Assembly: GCF_010894455.1 (NCBI RefSeq)
Contig: NZ_JAAIXY010000020.1
Location: forward strand, 1-57,035
DNA length: 57,035 nt
DNA from: Myxococcus eversor
GTDB lineage: Bacteria > Myxococcota > Myxococcia > Myxococcales > Myxococcaceae
Direction of reading: 5' to 3'
Part shown: positions 26,590-34,334 of the stretch, one piece after another
Layout: each line of letters starts with the position of its first letter
How positions within the stretch are numbered: the stretch's first letter is position 1
Notes under the pieces: model-generated
Databases searched by the model: none
What the model saw: only the letters and a program-made list of their open reading frames with translations
What the model was told of the DNA's origin: nothing
Position numbers and translations under genes: made by a program

Positions 26590-26919
26590 TCAGCGTGACG
26601 AACTGGACCGTAGCTTGTCCTCGTGCAGGATTTTCTGGTGCCATTCCAGGGTCTGACGCAAGTGCCACGCTTCATTCTCCTCCAAGGTCAGGCCCTTCGG
26701 GATTGATGCATCAATCCGCTGAGCCTCGCTGTAGAGCTGCAGGAATGTCGCGCGCCACTCCCACCCATCGAAGCACGTCAGGTGGAAGCATCCATCGGAA
26801 TAGGACCACGGGGAGTGCCCGCGCGGAAGGAAGGCCGGGAACATTCTCAAGTCCTCGGTAGACTCGATGATGCGCTCACAGATGAGACACCTGCTGTGTC
26901 CCGAAAAGAAGTGTGCCAT
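26590..26919 (-). CDS. Small Cys-rich protein, probable zinc-binding; immunity array member
   Basis: The protein has 109 residues from ATG 26919. The N-terminus MAHFFSGHSRCLICERIIEST carries a CxxC pair, with further His/Cys in DGCFHLTCFDGWEW. It is related to the protein encoded at 27051-27509: both start MAxF, share RC-x-IC-E-x-x-I-x-ET/ST and have an FH-x-x-CF element. That is a plausible Cys/His zinc site (CxxC...HxxC). The frame is open further upstream but without family sequence. No family name is known to me; function unknown. Confidence 0.65.
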   Translation of the reverse strand: MAHFFSGHSRCLICERIIESTEDLRMFPAFLPRGHSPWSYSDGCFHLTCFDGWEWRATFLQLYSEAQRIDASIPKGLTLEENEAWHLRQTLEWHQKILHEDKLRSSSSR

Positions 26920-27050
26920 GGCGGAAGAGGATTCCTGAAAAGCGGCCATGCCACAACTTGAGGGACGCCCGTTCATTCGATCATGAGCCCGTTGACGAAG
27001 ACTCAGCTCTTTCCTCGAAGAGGCGCCAGGGTCGTCGGCTCGTGTGGGAT

Positions 27051-27509
27051 TCATCTGCGAGGGGATTGAAGCGAGGACTCCTTGGCGCAGATGGGAGGGC
27101 CTTCGTATCTCCCCGCGTGTTCGAGTTCCTCCATCAACGTGCGGAGTTGCTCGAAGCGTGGCCAGGCTGCCAGGTGGGTCGAATGGAAGTGGAGGAAGTT
27201 GAACTCGTACAACGGAGATGTGGAGTCGCTCGTGAGCAGTTCCGTGTTGCACCAGTTCTCATGAATCTCTTCTCCACAGGTCGTGCAGATGCCCTTGGCA
27301 CGCTTGACTCGCCGGAGTCTTTCATTGCTGAGCGTGAGTGCCAGGGTCGTCAAGGGATGAGCCTCGAAGCACTCCATGTGAAAGGAGCGACCGGAAAGCG
27401 CGAAGAGTGGGTCTTGTCGATTCCTCACGAAGTGGGGCAGTGAGGCGCCAGGTGTCTCATTGATGGGTTCCTCGCAGATGCCGCACCTGTTTCCGCGAAT
27501 GAATGCCAT
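27051..27509 (-). CDS. Cys-rich protein, probable zinc-binding; paralogue of the next gene
   Basis: The protein has 152 residues from ATG 27509. It has two CxxC-type knuckles, GNRCGICEEPINET near the start and GICTTCGEEIHENW near residue 70, and a central FHMECFEAHPL that matches FHLTCFDGWEW of the 109-residue paralogue at 26590-26919. Compared with that paralogue it has an additional C-terminal half (FNFLHFHSTHLAAWPRFEQL). It looks like a treble-clef or double zinc-ribbon protein. It sits between an SMI1-like immunity gene and the shorter paralogue on the same strand, so immunity or regulation in the toxin island is likely but unproven. Confidence 0.68.
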   Translation of the reverse strand: MAFIRGNRCGICEEPINETPGASLPHFVRNRQDPLFALSGRSFHMECFEAHPLTTLALTLSNERLRRVKRAKGICTTCGEEIHENWCNTELLTSDSTSPLYEFNFLHFHSTHLAAWPRFEQLRTLMEELEHAGRYEGPPICAKESSLQSPRR

Positions 27510-27609
27510 GGCTGCACCAGATGCTACTTGAAGAAGAGAGCGGCGCACTCGCTCGCTCGCGTTGAGTTGATGGGGCCCTTTGCTTTTCGAGTGCTTGCAT
27601 GCGGGATGC

Positions 27610-28044
27610 TCAGAGACCGTATCGGTCCGCGTACTCGTGACGCAGCGTGCCTCGATACCAGCCATCAAACGAGTCGAAGACCTGCGTCGGCTCTCCCGGA
27701 TGCTTGTCGAACCAGGCAAAGCGCCCATCAATCGGGTGAAAAGCGGAGAGGCCGAGGCCGACATGGAAGACGACCCAGTCGGGCGGAAGTCCGGCCCTCC
27801 GATAACTGGAGGTGATGCCGTCGATGTCGTCCCCGGTTGTTGGATCTCCAGCGGGGGAAAGAAACGTCTCCGTCTCAAACGCCTCTCCGCCTCCCGTCGA
27901 CGACCAGAATCGTAGCAGGTCCGTGGGGACACTTCCGTGTCCCATCGCCCAGCGGCGGAGCGTGTCTTCGGGTAGGGGACTCCTCCAGCAGAACAGCATG
28001 GGCCGCTTCACCGCATCTGTTTCTATGGAGCTGGTGGACTGCAA
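27610..28044 (-). CDS. SMI1/KNR4-like (SUKH) immunity protein
   Basis: The protein has 144 residues. GSVPTDLLRFWSSTGGGEAF with a later WVVFHVGLGLSAFHPIDGRFAWF fits SMI1/KNR4 (SUKH) immunity proteins, which neutralise nuclease and other polymorphic toxins. The proposed start is TTG 28044 because AGGAG lies 4 nt upstream. This arrangement is kept in the truncated copy at 28463-28588, while further upstream the frame has no conserved content. No cognate toxin is adjacent, so it is an orphan immunity gene. Confidence 0.72.
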   Translation of the reverse strand: MQSTSSIETDAVKRPMLFCWRSPLPEDTLRRWAMGHGSVPTDLLRFWSSTGGGEAFETETFLSPAGDPTTGDDIDGITSSYRRAGLPPDWVVFHVGLGLSAFHPIDGRFAWFDKHPGEPTQVFDSFDGWYRGTLRHEYADRYGL

Positions 28045-28125
28045 GGAACTCCTCCCGAAGACTGACCTGTAGCCCCTGTGACCAGCATACGCCCACGTGA
28101 GTCCAGGGCAGGGACTTTCTGACAC
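27945..28125. repeat. Repeat pair partner: 5' part of SMI1-like gene and flank
   Basis: Closely similar to 28484-28655. It covers the first 33 codons or so plus about 80 nt upstream, including the putative ribosome-binding site. This is the source or sister of the truncated copy. Confidence 0.8.
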
Positions 28126-28197
28126 CACCCGCATGCGCGGAGGCCGACATCGATGGGGCCGCGGGCGCGACTTGCGACGCGCACCTGCCCCCTGCTC

Positions 28198-28475
28198 ACC
28201 GAGGAGGCCCCGCGACCTGGAAGACCGCGAGCCCATCCTCATCTACCCCGGAGCCGATCTTTCATCCGGCATGGTTATCGAATCGTGTTCGCATCCTCTT
28301 CATTGTGCAGGTCGAAGACGGTGCCCTTGCCATGCTTCTCCGCAAGAAGCATGTAGGCCTCTTCAACGTCGGTTGCCATCACGGTGACTCGCAGACCAGG
28401 CTCAGTCTGAGCGTTGCCCCCGATCTGGATGATTGCTCGGTACTCTCTCAAGTTCTTTTCGGTCATGTCGTGTCT
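28198..28475. repeat. Copy 2 of island duplication (immunity gene plus 3' flank)
   Basis: Matches 16850-17130. The similarity ends just after the octet TAGACACG/CGTGTCTA that includes the RHS stop codon at the other locus. Beyond it the sequence is that of the truncated SMI1-like gene. Confidence 0.85.
28275..28466 (-). CDS. Orphan copy of the RHS candidate immunity protein
   Basis: The protein has 63 residues, identical at 56 positions to the protein encoded at 16930-17121 (differences K7R, H18N, F25L, G34V, M40L, E42A, E58D). The reading frame is intact and changes are mostly conservative, so it is probably still under selection. No toxin gene precedes it; a truncated SMI1-like fragment does. 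It could give protection against a sibling's variant toxin, or serve as a recombination reserve. Confidence 0.8.
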   Translation of the reverse strand: MTEKNLREYRAIIQIGGNAQTEPGLRVTVMATDVEEAYMLLAEKHGKGTVFDLHNEEDANTIR

Positions 28476-28588
28476 ATTCCGTGGCTCATGGCCCAGTGGC
28501 GGAGCGTGTCTTCGGGTAGGTGATTCCTCCAGCGGAACAGCATGGGCCGCCTCACGGCGTCTTTTTCGAGGGTGCTGGTGGGGTGCAA
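28463..28588 (-). pseudogene. Truncated 5' copy of the SMI1/KNR4-like gene
   Basis: From TTG 28588 the frame encodes LHPTSTLEKDAVRRPMLF..., matching the first 35 residues or so of the SMI1-like protein encoded at 27610-28044 (LQSTSSIETDAVKRPMLF...). It then runs into the duplicated immunity block and stops at TGA (28463-28465). Its upstream flank (to about 28650) also matches the flank of the intact gene. Confidence 0.75.
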
Positions 28589-28655
28589 GGAACTCCTCCC
28601 GAACCCGTGACCAGCATACGCCCACGTGAGTCCAGGGCAGGGACGTTCTTCGACC
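28484..28655. repeat. Repeat pair partner: truncated SMI1-like copy and flank
   Basis: Closely similar to 27945-28125, with a short deletion near 28600. Its downstream edge is the junction with the duplicated immunity block. Confidence 0.8.
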
Positions 28656-28751
28656 TTGGCCCCCCCTACGTGGAGGTCGACACCGAGGCGGCGGCAGGCG
28701 TGGCTTGCGGCGCACGCCTGCGCTTCACGCACGGCCGCCATCGATGGGGCT

Positions 28752-29483
28752 TCAGCGGTTTGCTCCAGGCTCGAAGCGGGCGAGGAAGACCTTGAACTGC
28801 AATGAGACGAAGAGGGGGCGCGGCGTCACCAGTGAGGCCTGTGCGAGCAGCGCGAACATGGCTGCGTCGGACCCGATGGGGCGAATCTCCGCCATTCGCT
28901 TGCGCCGATGCTCCAGTGCCTCGGCCGGGACTCCATGGGCCCGCAGCCGTCGGAATTCCACGTCCATCAGCTCGGGGTCATTGCCGACACGGCAACCCAC
29001 GACGAAGGGCGCTCCGGGCTTGAGTCGCCGCGTCGCCTCTCGCAGCAGCTCGAGGCGGGCTTCCTCGCCCTCTACATGGTGCAGCACGCCCATCATCTGA
29101 GCGCCGTCGAAGGGTGGCCCGGGAGGCAGGGTCTTCAGCTCGCCCACGTGCAGGTGCGTCCGAGAAAGCAGGCCCTCGGTCTCCAGTCGCTTCCGGGCAA
29201 CATCGAGCATGGCCTCGGACGGGTCCACGCCCGTGAAGCGCCAGCCGGGAACATCGAAGCGCAAATAGGGCAGCAGCTCCGCGCCCGTGCCCATGCCCAC
29301 GAAGAGGATGGAGGCGGCCTCCCGGCCGTCGAGCTGGGCTGTCAGCGCGCTGACGCCGAGCTCATACACGGCCGGGGCGCCGGCGAGGTTGATGGCGGCC
29401 TGGGCGTCATAGTGGGCGGCGCGGTCGGCGCCGAAGCCCGGCACGATGTGGTGGGCGGAGTGTGTCGGGTGTTCATGGGCCAT
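28752..29483 (-). CDS. Class I SAM-dependent methyltransferase
   Basis: The protein has 243 residues. Rossmann motif I is ASILFVGMGTGAELLPYL, followed by the acidic end of strand 2 in FTGVDPSEAMLDVARKRL and motif IV/post I in FDGAQMMGVLHHV. The methyl acceptor cannot be deduced. The N-terminus AHEHPTHSAHHIVPGFGADRAAHYDAQA is His-rich. ATG 29483 has GAGG about 7 nt upstream; a longer frame to 29549 lacks such a signal. It lies among immunity-type genes on the same strand but looks like an ordinary metabolic or modifying enzyme. Confidence 0.9.
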   Translation of the reverse strand: MAHEHPTHSAHHIVPGFGADRAAHYDAQAAINLAGAPAVYELGVSALTAQLDGREAASILFVGMGTGAELLPYLRFDVPGWRFTGVDPSEAMLDVARKRLETEGLLSRTHLHVGELKTLPPGPPFDGAQMMGVLHHVEGEEARLELLREATRRLKPGAPFVVGCRVGNDPELMDVEFRRLRAHGVPAEALEHRRKRMAEIRPIGSDAAMFALLAQASLVTPRPLFVSLQFKVFLARFEPGANR

Positions 29484-29720
29484 GACGTGTCCTCGATGGA
29501 CCCGCTGAAGGCGGGCGATTATTCGAGGATGGGCGTCGGGAGGCCGCACCGGTAGAGCGGGGATTCAGGCCGCATCGGCGGATTGTCTGGCGAGTTCGGG
29601 CTCGCCGCCTTCATCCAAGGTTGGCTCCGGACCGGCAGGCAGAGCGGCAGGAGAGGGGTGGCAGGCCGAGTCGGAAGACGATGGCCACCCACGAGTGAGG
29701 GGCCACTGGAGGCGCGATGG

Positions 29721-30527
29721 TCAGGACATTCGCGCGAGGTGCTTGCGCGCGACCGCCTCTGTATTCTCCTGGACGCCCAAGGCGAGGGCCTCGCGAAGGA
29801 GCGCCGCGCACAAACGAGCATCGTCGTAAGGGATTCGTTCACCGGGGGCCATCCTGTTCAAGTCGAGCAGGATGAGGAGGATGCGTACGGCCGTCTCCCT
29901 CAGTCCGGGCTCTTCGTGGATGCAGAGGCTGGGGAGTGCTCTCGCAAGACGTGTCCGGTCCCAATGTCGCATCGTGAATGCCGTCGAGAGCGCATTTACA
30001 AGCTGACGCGTTGACCCGTCACGCTGCTCGACGATGCTCATCACGAAGTCGAAGCCCTCGGCCTTCAGTGAAGTGAACTCACGCTCGACTGGATAAGGAA
30101 GGCTGCCAGCCCTGGCCAGTTCTGCCTTGAGCCGTCGCCAAGGGGACTTGGGCCGGAGGTCGGCGAGTGGCGCCAGGACCCGGTGACGACAGCTCCGCGG
30201 AAACACCACGTCCAGCGAGTAGGCATCCCCGGGCTGCCAGCTCCGGGAGGACTCCTCCAACACGCGCACGTAGGCACCAAGGTCTTCGGCGGAGAGAGTG
30301 GGAAGTTCGTCATGAAGGAGGCTGATTCTTCCAGCGGGAAGCCAGGAGAGGTCTCCGAGGACTTCCGAGAGCGCATCCCAATTCTGGCCCAAGTGGGCTG
30401 GCAACCGGAGCGCTGCTTCGAGCGCGTTCATCAACTGCTGCTTGCTCGAGACTCCGGAGGGGATGCGTGCGACGTGCGTCCCGGCGGGCTGAAGCTCTCC
30501 CGGATTCTTGTCGAAGCGAAGTGGCAT
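29721..30527 (-). CDS. Barstar-domain protein with novel C-terminal domain
   Basis: The protein has 268 residues. Residues of about 20-125 are a barstar (barnase-inhibitor) domain: SKQQLMNALEAALRLP, HLGQNWDALSEVLGDLSW, RISLLHDELP and VLEESSRSWQ. The remaining 140 residues form a second, helical domain starting KSPWRRLKAELARA that also occurs alone in the protein encoded at 15969-16412. Barstar proteins block barnase-type ribonuclease toxins by covering the active site. No barnase-like toxin was seen in the window, so this is an orphan immunity gene, or the C-terminal domain neutralises something else. Confidence 0.82.
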   Translation of the reverse strand: MPLRFDKNPGELQPAGTHVARIPSGVSSKQQLMNALEAALRLPAHLGQNWDALSEVLGDLSWLPAGRISLLHDELPTLSAEDLGAYVRVLEESSRSWQPGDAYSLDVVFPRSCRHRVLAPLADLRPKSPWRRLKAELARAGSLPYPVEREFTSLKAEGFDFVMSIVEQRDGSTRQLVNALSTAFTMRHWDRTRLARALPSLCIHEEPGLRETAVRILLILLDLNRMAPGERIPYDDARLCAALLREALALGVQENTEAVARKHLARMS

Positions 30528-30736
30528 GGTGCGCTGGCGGCTAGCGTAGGTGAGGTGCGGGGAATCATGCCATTGAAGGTGCTTGAGATGTTCGCGTCTG
30601 CCAGCAACCGTGCCGTCGGTGCGGACCTCGGCGCGCCTGGGCTCTGAGCCTCGGGATGGGGCGTGCGCCCGCTCGCCATGCGCGTGAATGCGCGGCGCGA
30701 GGGGCGACCAGGCAGGCGTCTTGTTTCAGCGAGGGA

Positions 30737-32146
30737 CTACGCGGACGGCTGTCGCCACTCCGGCCGTCGCCGCGCGTAGAGCACGAAGGGCACGGCGGCC
30801 AGGGTGAACACCAATCCCCCCAGCCGCGCGACATAGGCGAGGGGGTTCTTCACCCCGAGCTGCTCGGGCGGCACGAAGCCCACGATGAAGGCCAGGGCGC
30901 AGGACACGATTCCCACCCAGGCGAGAAATGGCAGGGCGGGCGCCCGGTACCCCCGCGGGATGTCTGGACGCGAGCGGCGCAGCTTAAACGCCGACACGAA
31001 CATGAACCCATACATCGGGATGTAGAGCTGCGTCGTCATCGCATCGAGCGCCCAGTAGACCTGATTGACGTCCTTCGCGACGAAGAACACCAGCGTGAGC
31101 AACGTCACCAGCACCGCCTGCGTGCCCAGGAGCGCCGTCGGGGTGCCATGGAGGTTGGTGCGCTGGAAGAACGGTGGCAGCAATCCCTTGCGCCCCACCA
31201 ACAACAGGCTGTGATTGGGGCCGAGCATCCACGTCAGCACCGAGCCCAGCGTGGCGAGCACGAACAGCAGCGCGATGACCGGCGTCAGCCACCGCAAGCC
31301 ATACGCGGCCAGGTAGGTCTCGAACGCCTGGGTGAGCCCCGCGCTCAAATCCAGCTTCTCGCGCCGGACGGCCACGGCGACCCCCAGGGTAGCAAACACG
31401 AAGATGAGCGTCGCGAGTAACGCCATCACCGCCATGGCTTTCGGATATCCGTGGCGCGCATCACGCATCTCCCGGACGTGCACCGCGCTCACCTCCACGC
31501 CGCCGTAGGCCAGGATGTTGCCCACCACCAGCACCAGCCCTCCGATGCCGGACCACCGCGGTAGGACGTGACGCGCATCCAGCGGCGTGGCCGACGCATG
31601 GCCTCCGAGGAGGTATCCCCCCATCAGCACCGTCAGCAGCACCGTGGGGAACACGATGCCGAGCACCACGCTCCACACGGAGAAGCGCGAGGCGTGACGG
31701 ACGCCGTGCATGGCCACCGCCGCGCACAGCCCGAAGCCCGCCAGCACGAAGGCGCCATTGAACGGGCCGCTGCGCGCCAGCTCCGGCGACACGACGAACG
31801 CGAGGTTGCCCGCCGCGAACGACAGCAGCAGCGGATAGAAGATGACGTTCTGCACCCACTGCTGCCATGCGGCGCAGAACGCCCACTTCTCACCCAGCGC
31901 CTCGTGCACCCACGTGAAGACACCTCCGGGCCAGGTGCTTCCCAGCTCGGCGGCGACGAAGGCCGCGGGCAGCAGGAACACCAGCGTGGGGATGAGGTAC
32001 AGCACCACCGAGCCCAGGCCGTACTCAGCCATCGCCGCGACATTGGTCAGGTCGATGACGGCCGAGGCCGACAGCAGCCCCATCGCCGGCCAGCGCATCC
32101 CCTGACCAGGGCGCCTCTCGGGGGGATGGGGAGACGGCCCTGTCAT
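30737..32146 (-). CDS. APC-superfamily amino-acid permease
   Basis: The protein has 469 residues and about 12 hydrophobic segments. The first segment MGLLSASAVIDLTNVAAMAEYGLGS, the GVEVSAVHVREMRDA stretch in the middle and the late DVNQVYWALDAMTTQLYIPMY region resemble the glutamate:GABA antiporter/YjeM branch of APC transporters. It would move amino acids or amines across the inner membrane. ATG 32146 has AGAGG about 9 nt upstream. It is divergent from the hypothetical gene at 32351. Substrate unknown. Confidence 0.88.
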   Translation of the reverse strand: MTGPSPHPPERRPGQGMRWPAMGLLSASAVIDLTNVAAMAEYGLGSVVLYLIPTLVFLLPAAFVAAELGSTWPGGVFTWVHEALGEKWAFCAAWQQWVQNVIFYPLLLSFAAGNLAFVVSPELARSGPFNGAFVLAGFGLCAAVAMHGVRHASRFSVWSVVLGIVFPTVLLTVLMGGYLLGGHASATPLDARHVLPRWSGIGGLVLVVGNILAYGGVEVSAVHVREMRDARHGYPKAMAVMALLATLIFVFATLGVAVAVRREKLDLSAGLTQAFETYLAAYGLRWLTPVIALLFVLATLGSVLTWMLGPNHSLLLVGRKGLLPPFFQRTNLHGTPTALLGTQAVLVTLLTLVFFVAKDVNQVYWALDAMTTQLYIPMYGFMFVSAFKLRRSRPDIPRGYRAPALPFLAWVGIVSCALAFIVGFVPPEQLGVKNPLAYVARLGGLVFTLAAVPFVLYARRRPEWRQPSA

Positions 32147-32350
32147 GTCGGTCAACCTCTGGACAGGGAGTTCCCAATGACGCTGCCGTGCGTCAAGGGT
32201 GCCACCTCGCACGACGTGCTCGATTGAATGTCCGACCCACCGCGATGGGGTGTGCAGCGCGTTGCCTCGCACCCCGGGCCGTCCCGAGCGTTGGCTGTCA
32301 TTCCTTTTTCCGCGCCACCCTCGACGCGTGTTCCTCTAGGCTGCCCGGCC

Positions 32351-33538
32351 ATGCATTCGACGGTGAGCGCGCTCCTCGACGAAGTCAGCACCTCCTCCGG
32401 CGTGAAAGGGGTGCTCGCGCGCGTCGAGCGTCTGGGCGAGCAGGGTGACTTCGAGACGCTGGTGGCGCTCGCCGCTGGACTGGAGGCGCGCCAGGAGTCC
32501 ACGCCCTCCGAAGAGCGCTGGCGTCTGCATTCCGTCTCCGACCGGGTGGAAGAAGTGCTTGCCCGGAACACGCGTCTCGAGAGCGCCCTGGCCTTGCTGG
32601 AGCTCGCACGCCAGCCTCGCGACTCGAGCTTCCAGGGACGGCACTCCTCCTCGCGGCGGGCGAGGGACTTCGCCCACCTGCTGGCTTCCCATCGTTCCGC
32701 CGCGACGTTCGTCGAACTGCTCGCGCGACGTCAGGGCCACGAGGACCTCACGGAGTTGTTCGCGTGCACGGTGCAGGAGCTCGTCCTTCGCGGCGTGGCA
32801 TTGGACAAGGAGCCCTTGGTGCGCGAGCTGTGGGCGACGCTCGCCGACCAGGAGCATCCGCTGGCGGTCCTTCCCTTGACGCGCATGCCCTGGGAAGCCG
32901 CGCTGGGGCGGGAGCCGGGCGTCGACGACCTCGCCTCCGCGGTGGGCTCCCTCTCCGCGGCCATGTCCCGCGCGTCGGGCGAGGACGACGAGGACGAGAT
33001 GACCACGCCCAACGTCAAGCTGGTGGTGCGTGACGAGCCCGTGCCTCACGCGCTCGCCGCCGTCATCTCCGGACGGGGTGATGATGGCTTTCCCAGCCAG
33101 GTCGAGCAGCGCGTGTTGAAGCTGCGCCCCGCGCTTCCCCTGGCCCCACCCGACAGCATCACCTCGCTGCTCGTCGACCTGGACCTGGAGCTGCTGCGCG
33201 GCGATTCGCCCGTGGACTGTGAGCGGACGAATCCCGATGAACTGGTGCCGGAGCTGTTCTCGCTGGCGGCCCTGGGCGCGCGCGGATGGCAGGGCGCGGA
33301 GGGCGCGGCGTACGGCCGGCTCGCGCTGTGGCGCACGCTGGCGGGGCTCAGTGGCTTCGACGCACCGCTGGAGGCCGCGGCGCTGTCGGCCCGACTGAAG
33401 CTCTGCAGGTGGTACCGGTTCCAGGTGCCACCGCATCAGTCCATGGGCGGAGCCACGCGCCTGGGTGTCGCCTGTCTGCGTCCCGGGGGCACGTCGCTCG
33501 CGCTGCTCGCGGTGCGTGACGAACCCGAGGCCCCGTAG
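32351..33538 (+). CDS. Conserved-looking protein of unknown function
   Basis: The protein has 395 residues from ATG 32351. No signal peptide or membrane segment. The N-terminal half is helical with Leu-rich amphipathic repeats (LFACTVQELVLRGVALDKEPLVRELW). An acidic linker, SGEDDEDEM, lies near residue 220. The C-terminal part ends with RLGVACLRPGGTSLALLAV. It could belong to a DUF found in Actinobacteria and Myxococcota (perhaps DUF6183), but I am not sure. It is convergent with the T6SS cargo operon and separated from it by about 30 nt, so it may be an accessory of that cluster. Confidence 0.72.
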   Translation: MHSTVSALLDEVSTSSGVKGVLARVERLGEQGDFETLVALAAGLEARQESTPSEERWRLHSVSDRVEEVLARNTRLESALALLELARQPRDSSFQGRHSSSRRARDFAHLLASHRSAATFVELLARRQGHEDLTELFACTVQELVLRGVALDKEPLVRELWATLADQEHPLAVLPLTRMPWEAALGREPGVDDLASAVGSLSAAMSRASGEDDEDEMTTPNVKLVVRDEPVPHALAAVISGRGDDGFPSQVEQRVLKLRPALPLAPPDSITSLLVDLDLELLRGDSPVDCERTNPDELVPELFSLAALGARGWQGAEGAAYGRLALWRTLAGLSGFDAPLEAAALSARLKLCRWYRFQVPPHQSMGGATRLGVACLRPGGTSLALLAVRDEPEAP

Positions 33539-33569
33539 GGTCGCGTGCCGTGAAGTCCGGCGCCTCCCA

Positions 33570-34334
33570 TCAGAGGTCCATCCATGAGTCAGGTTTGAAG
33601 GTGATGGACACGGCCTCGCGGGCTACGGACGGGACGAGCAAGTAGTCCTCTTCGGTCTCCAGACCCATGCGCTCCGCGAGTCGGGCCAGCGCAACCCCTT
33701 CGACACAGAGTCGCCCCGCTGTTGCCAGGACCTCGGGGGCCACGCCCCCTTCTTCCTCGAGTTGGTCCTGCTGGTCCTTCCATTCCGAGAGATAGCTCGC
33801 GAGGGCGTCGTTGAAGCGCTCCGAACTCGACTCTTGGAGGGCGATGCAGACCTCCAGCCTCAGGTCCTCGGAGCCCTTCAGGACCGTCCTGTAGCGCTTC
33901 AGCAGGGACTCACCCGTCTCGGGGGAGGCATCGAGGAAGAACCGCTGCATGAGGAACTCGACGAAGAGGAAGTCCTCCTCGTATTCCACTCCGCGTGCCC
34001 AGATGCGTTTCGAGAGGCGCGCGATGTCCAAGGCCCCCTGAAAGTCTCCAGCGGCGATGGCGTCGAAGAACGGTGGTGATTGCCCGGTCCGTTTCTCCTT
34101 CTCGCTGGCGTGACGGAGCCACGCGGCATATGCGCGCCCGCTCTGGTGCAACCGCAGCACGAACTCGTCCGCGAGCCCCGTCATCAACAGCTCCCCGATT
34201 CCCGCGATGCGGAAGTTCTGACAGAAGCCGAGGATGCGATGGCGCCCCACCGGGTCCGACGTCATTTCCGGAAGCAGGTCGAGGTTCTCGTTGAGCGCAT
34301 TTCCGACGTAGATGAGAAGGTACCGCGAACTCAT
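33570..34334 (-). CDS. Imm49-like immunity protein
   Basis: The protein has 254 residues, soluble and almost entirely helical. FFDAIAAGDFQGALDIARLS resembles the core of Imm49-type immunity proteins of polymorphic toxin and T6SS loci. Its ATG overlaps the stop of the ketosynthase-like gene (ATGA), so it is the translationally coupled last gene of the cargo operon. The operon already carries an Imm11-type partner for its nuclease, so this is a second immunity-type gene without an obvious toxin. Family call moderate. Confidence 0.7.
   Translation of the reverse strand: MSSRYLLIYVGNALNENLDLLPEMTSDPVGRHRILGFCQNFRIAGIGELLMTGLADEFVLRLHQSGRAYAAWLRHASEKEKRTGQSPPFFDAIAAGDFQGALDIARLSKRIWARGVEYEEDFLFVEFLMQRFFLDASPETGESLLKRYRTVLKGSEDLRLEVCIALQESSSERFNDALASYLSEWKDQQDQLEEEGGVAPEVLATAGRLCVEGVALARLAERMGLETEEDYLLVPSVAREAVSITFKPDSWMDL

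Noticed and set aside
29589..29606. GGCGAG-N6-CTCGCC hairpin as terminator
   Set aside because: The stem is only 6 bp, with no T-run, and such hairpins are frequent by chance in GC-rich DNA.
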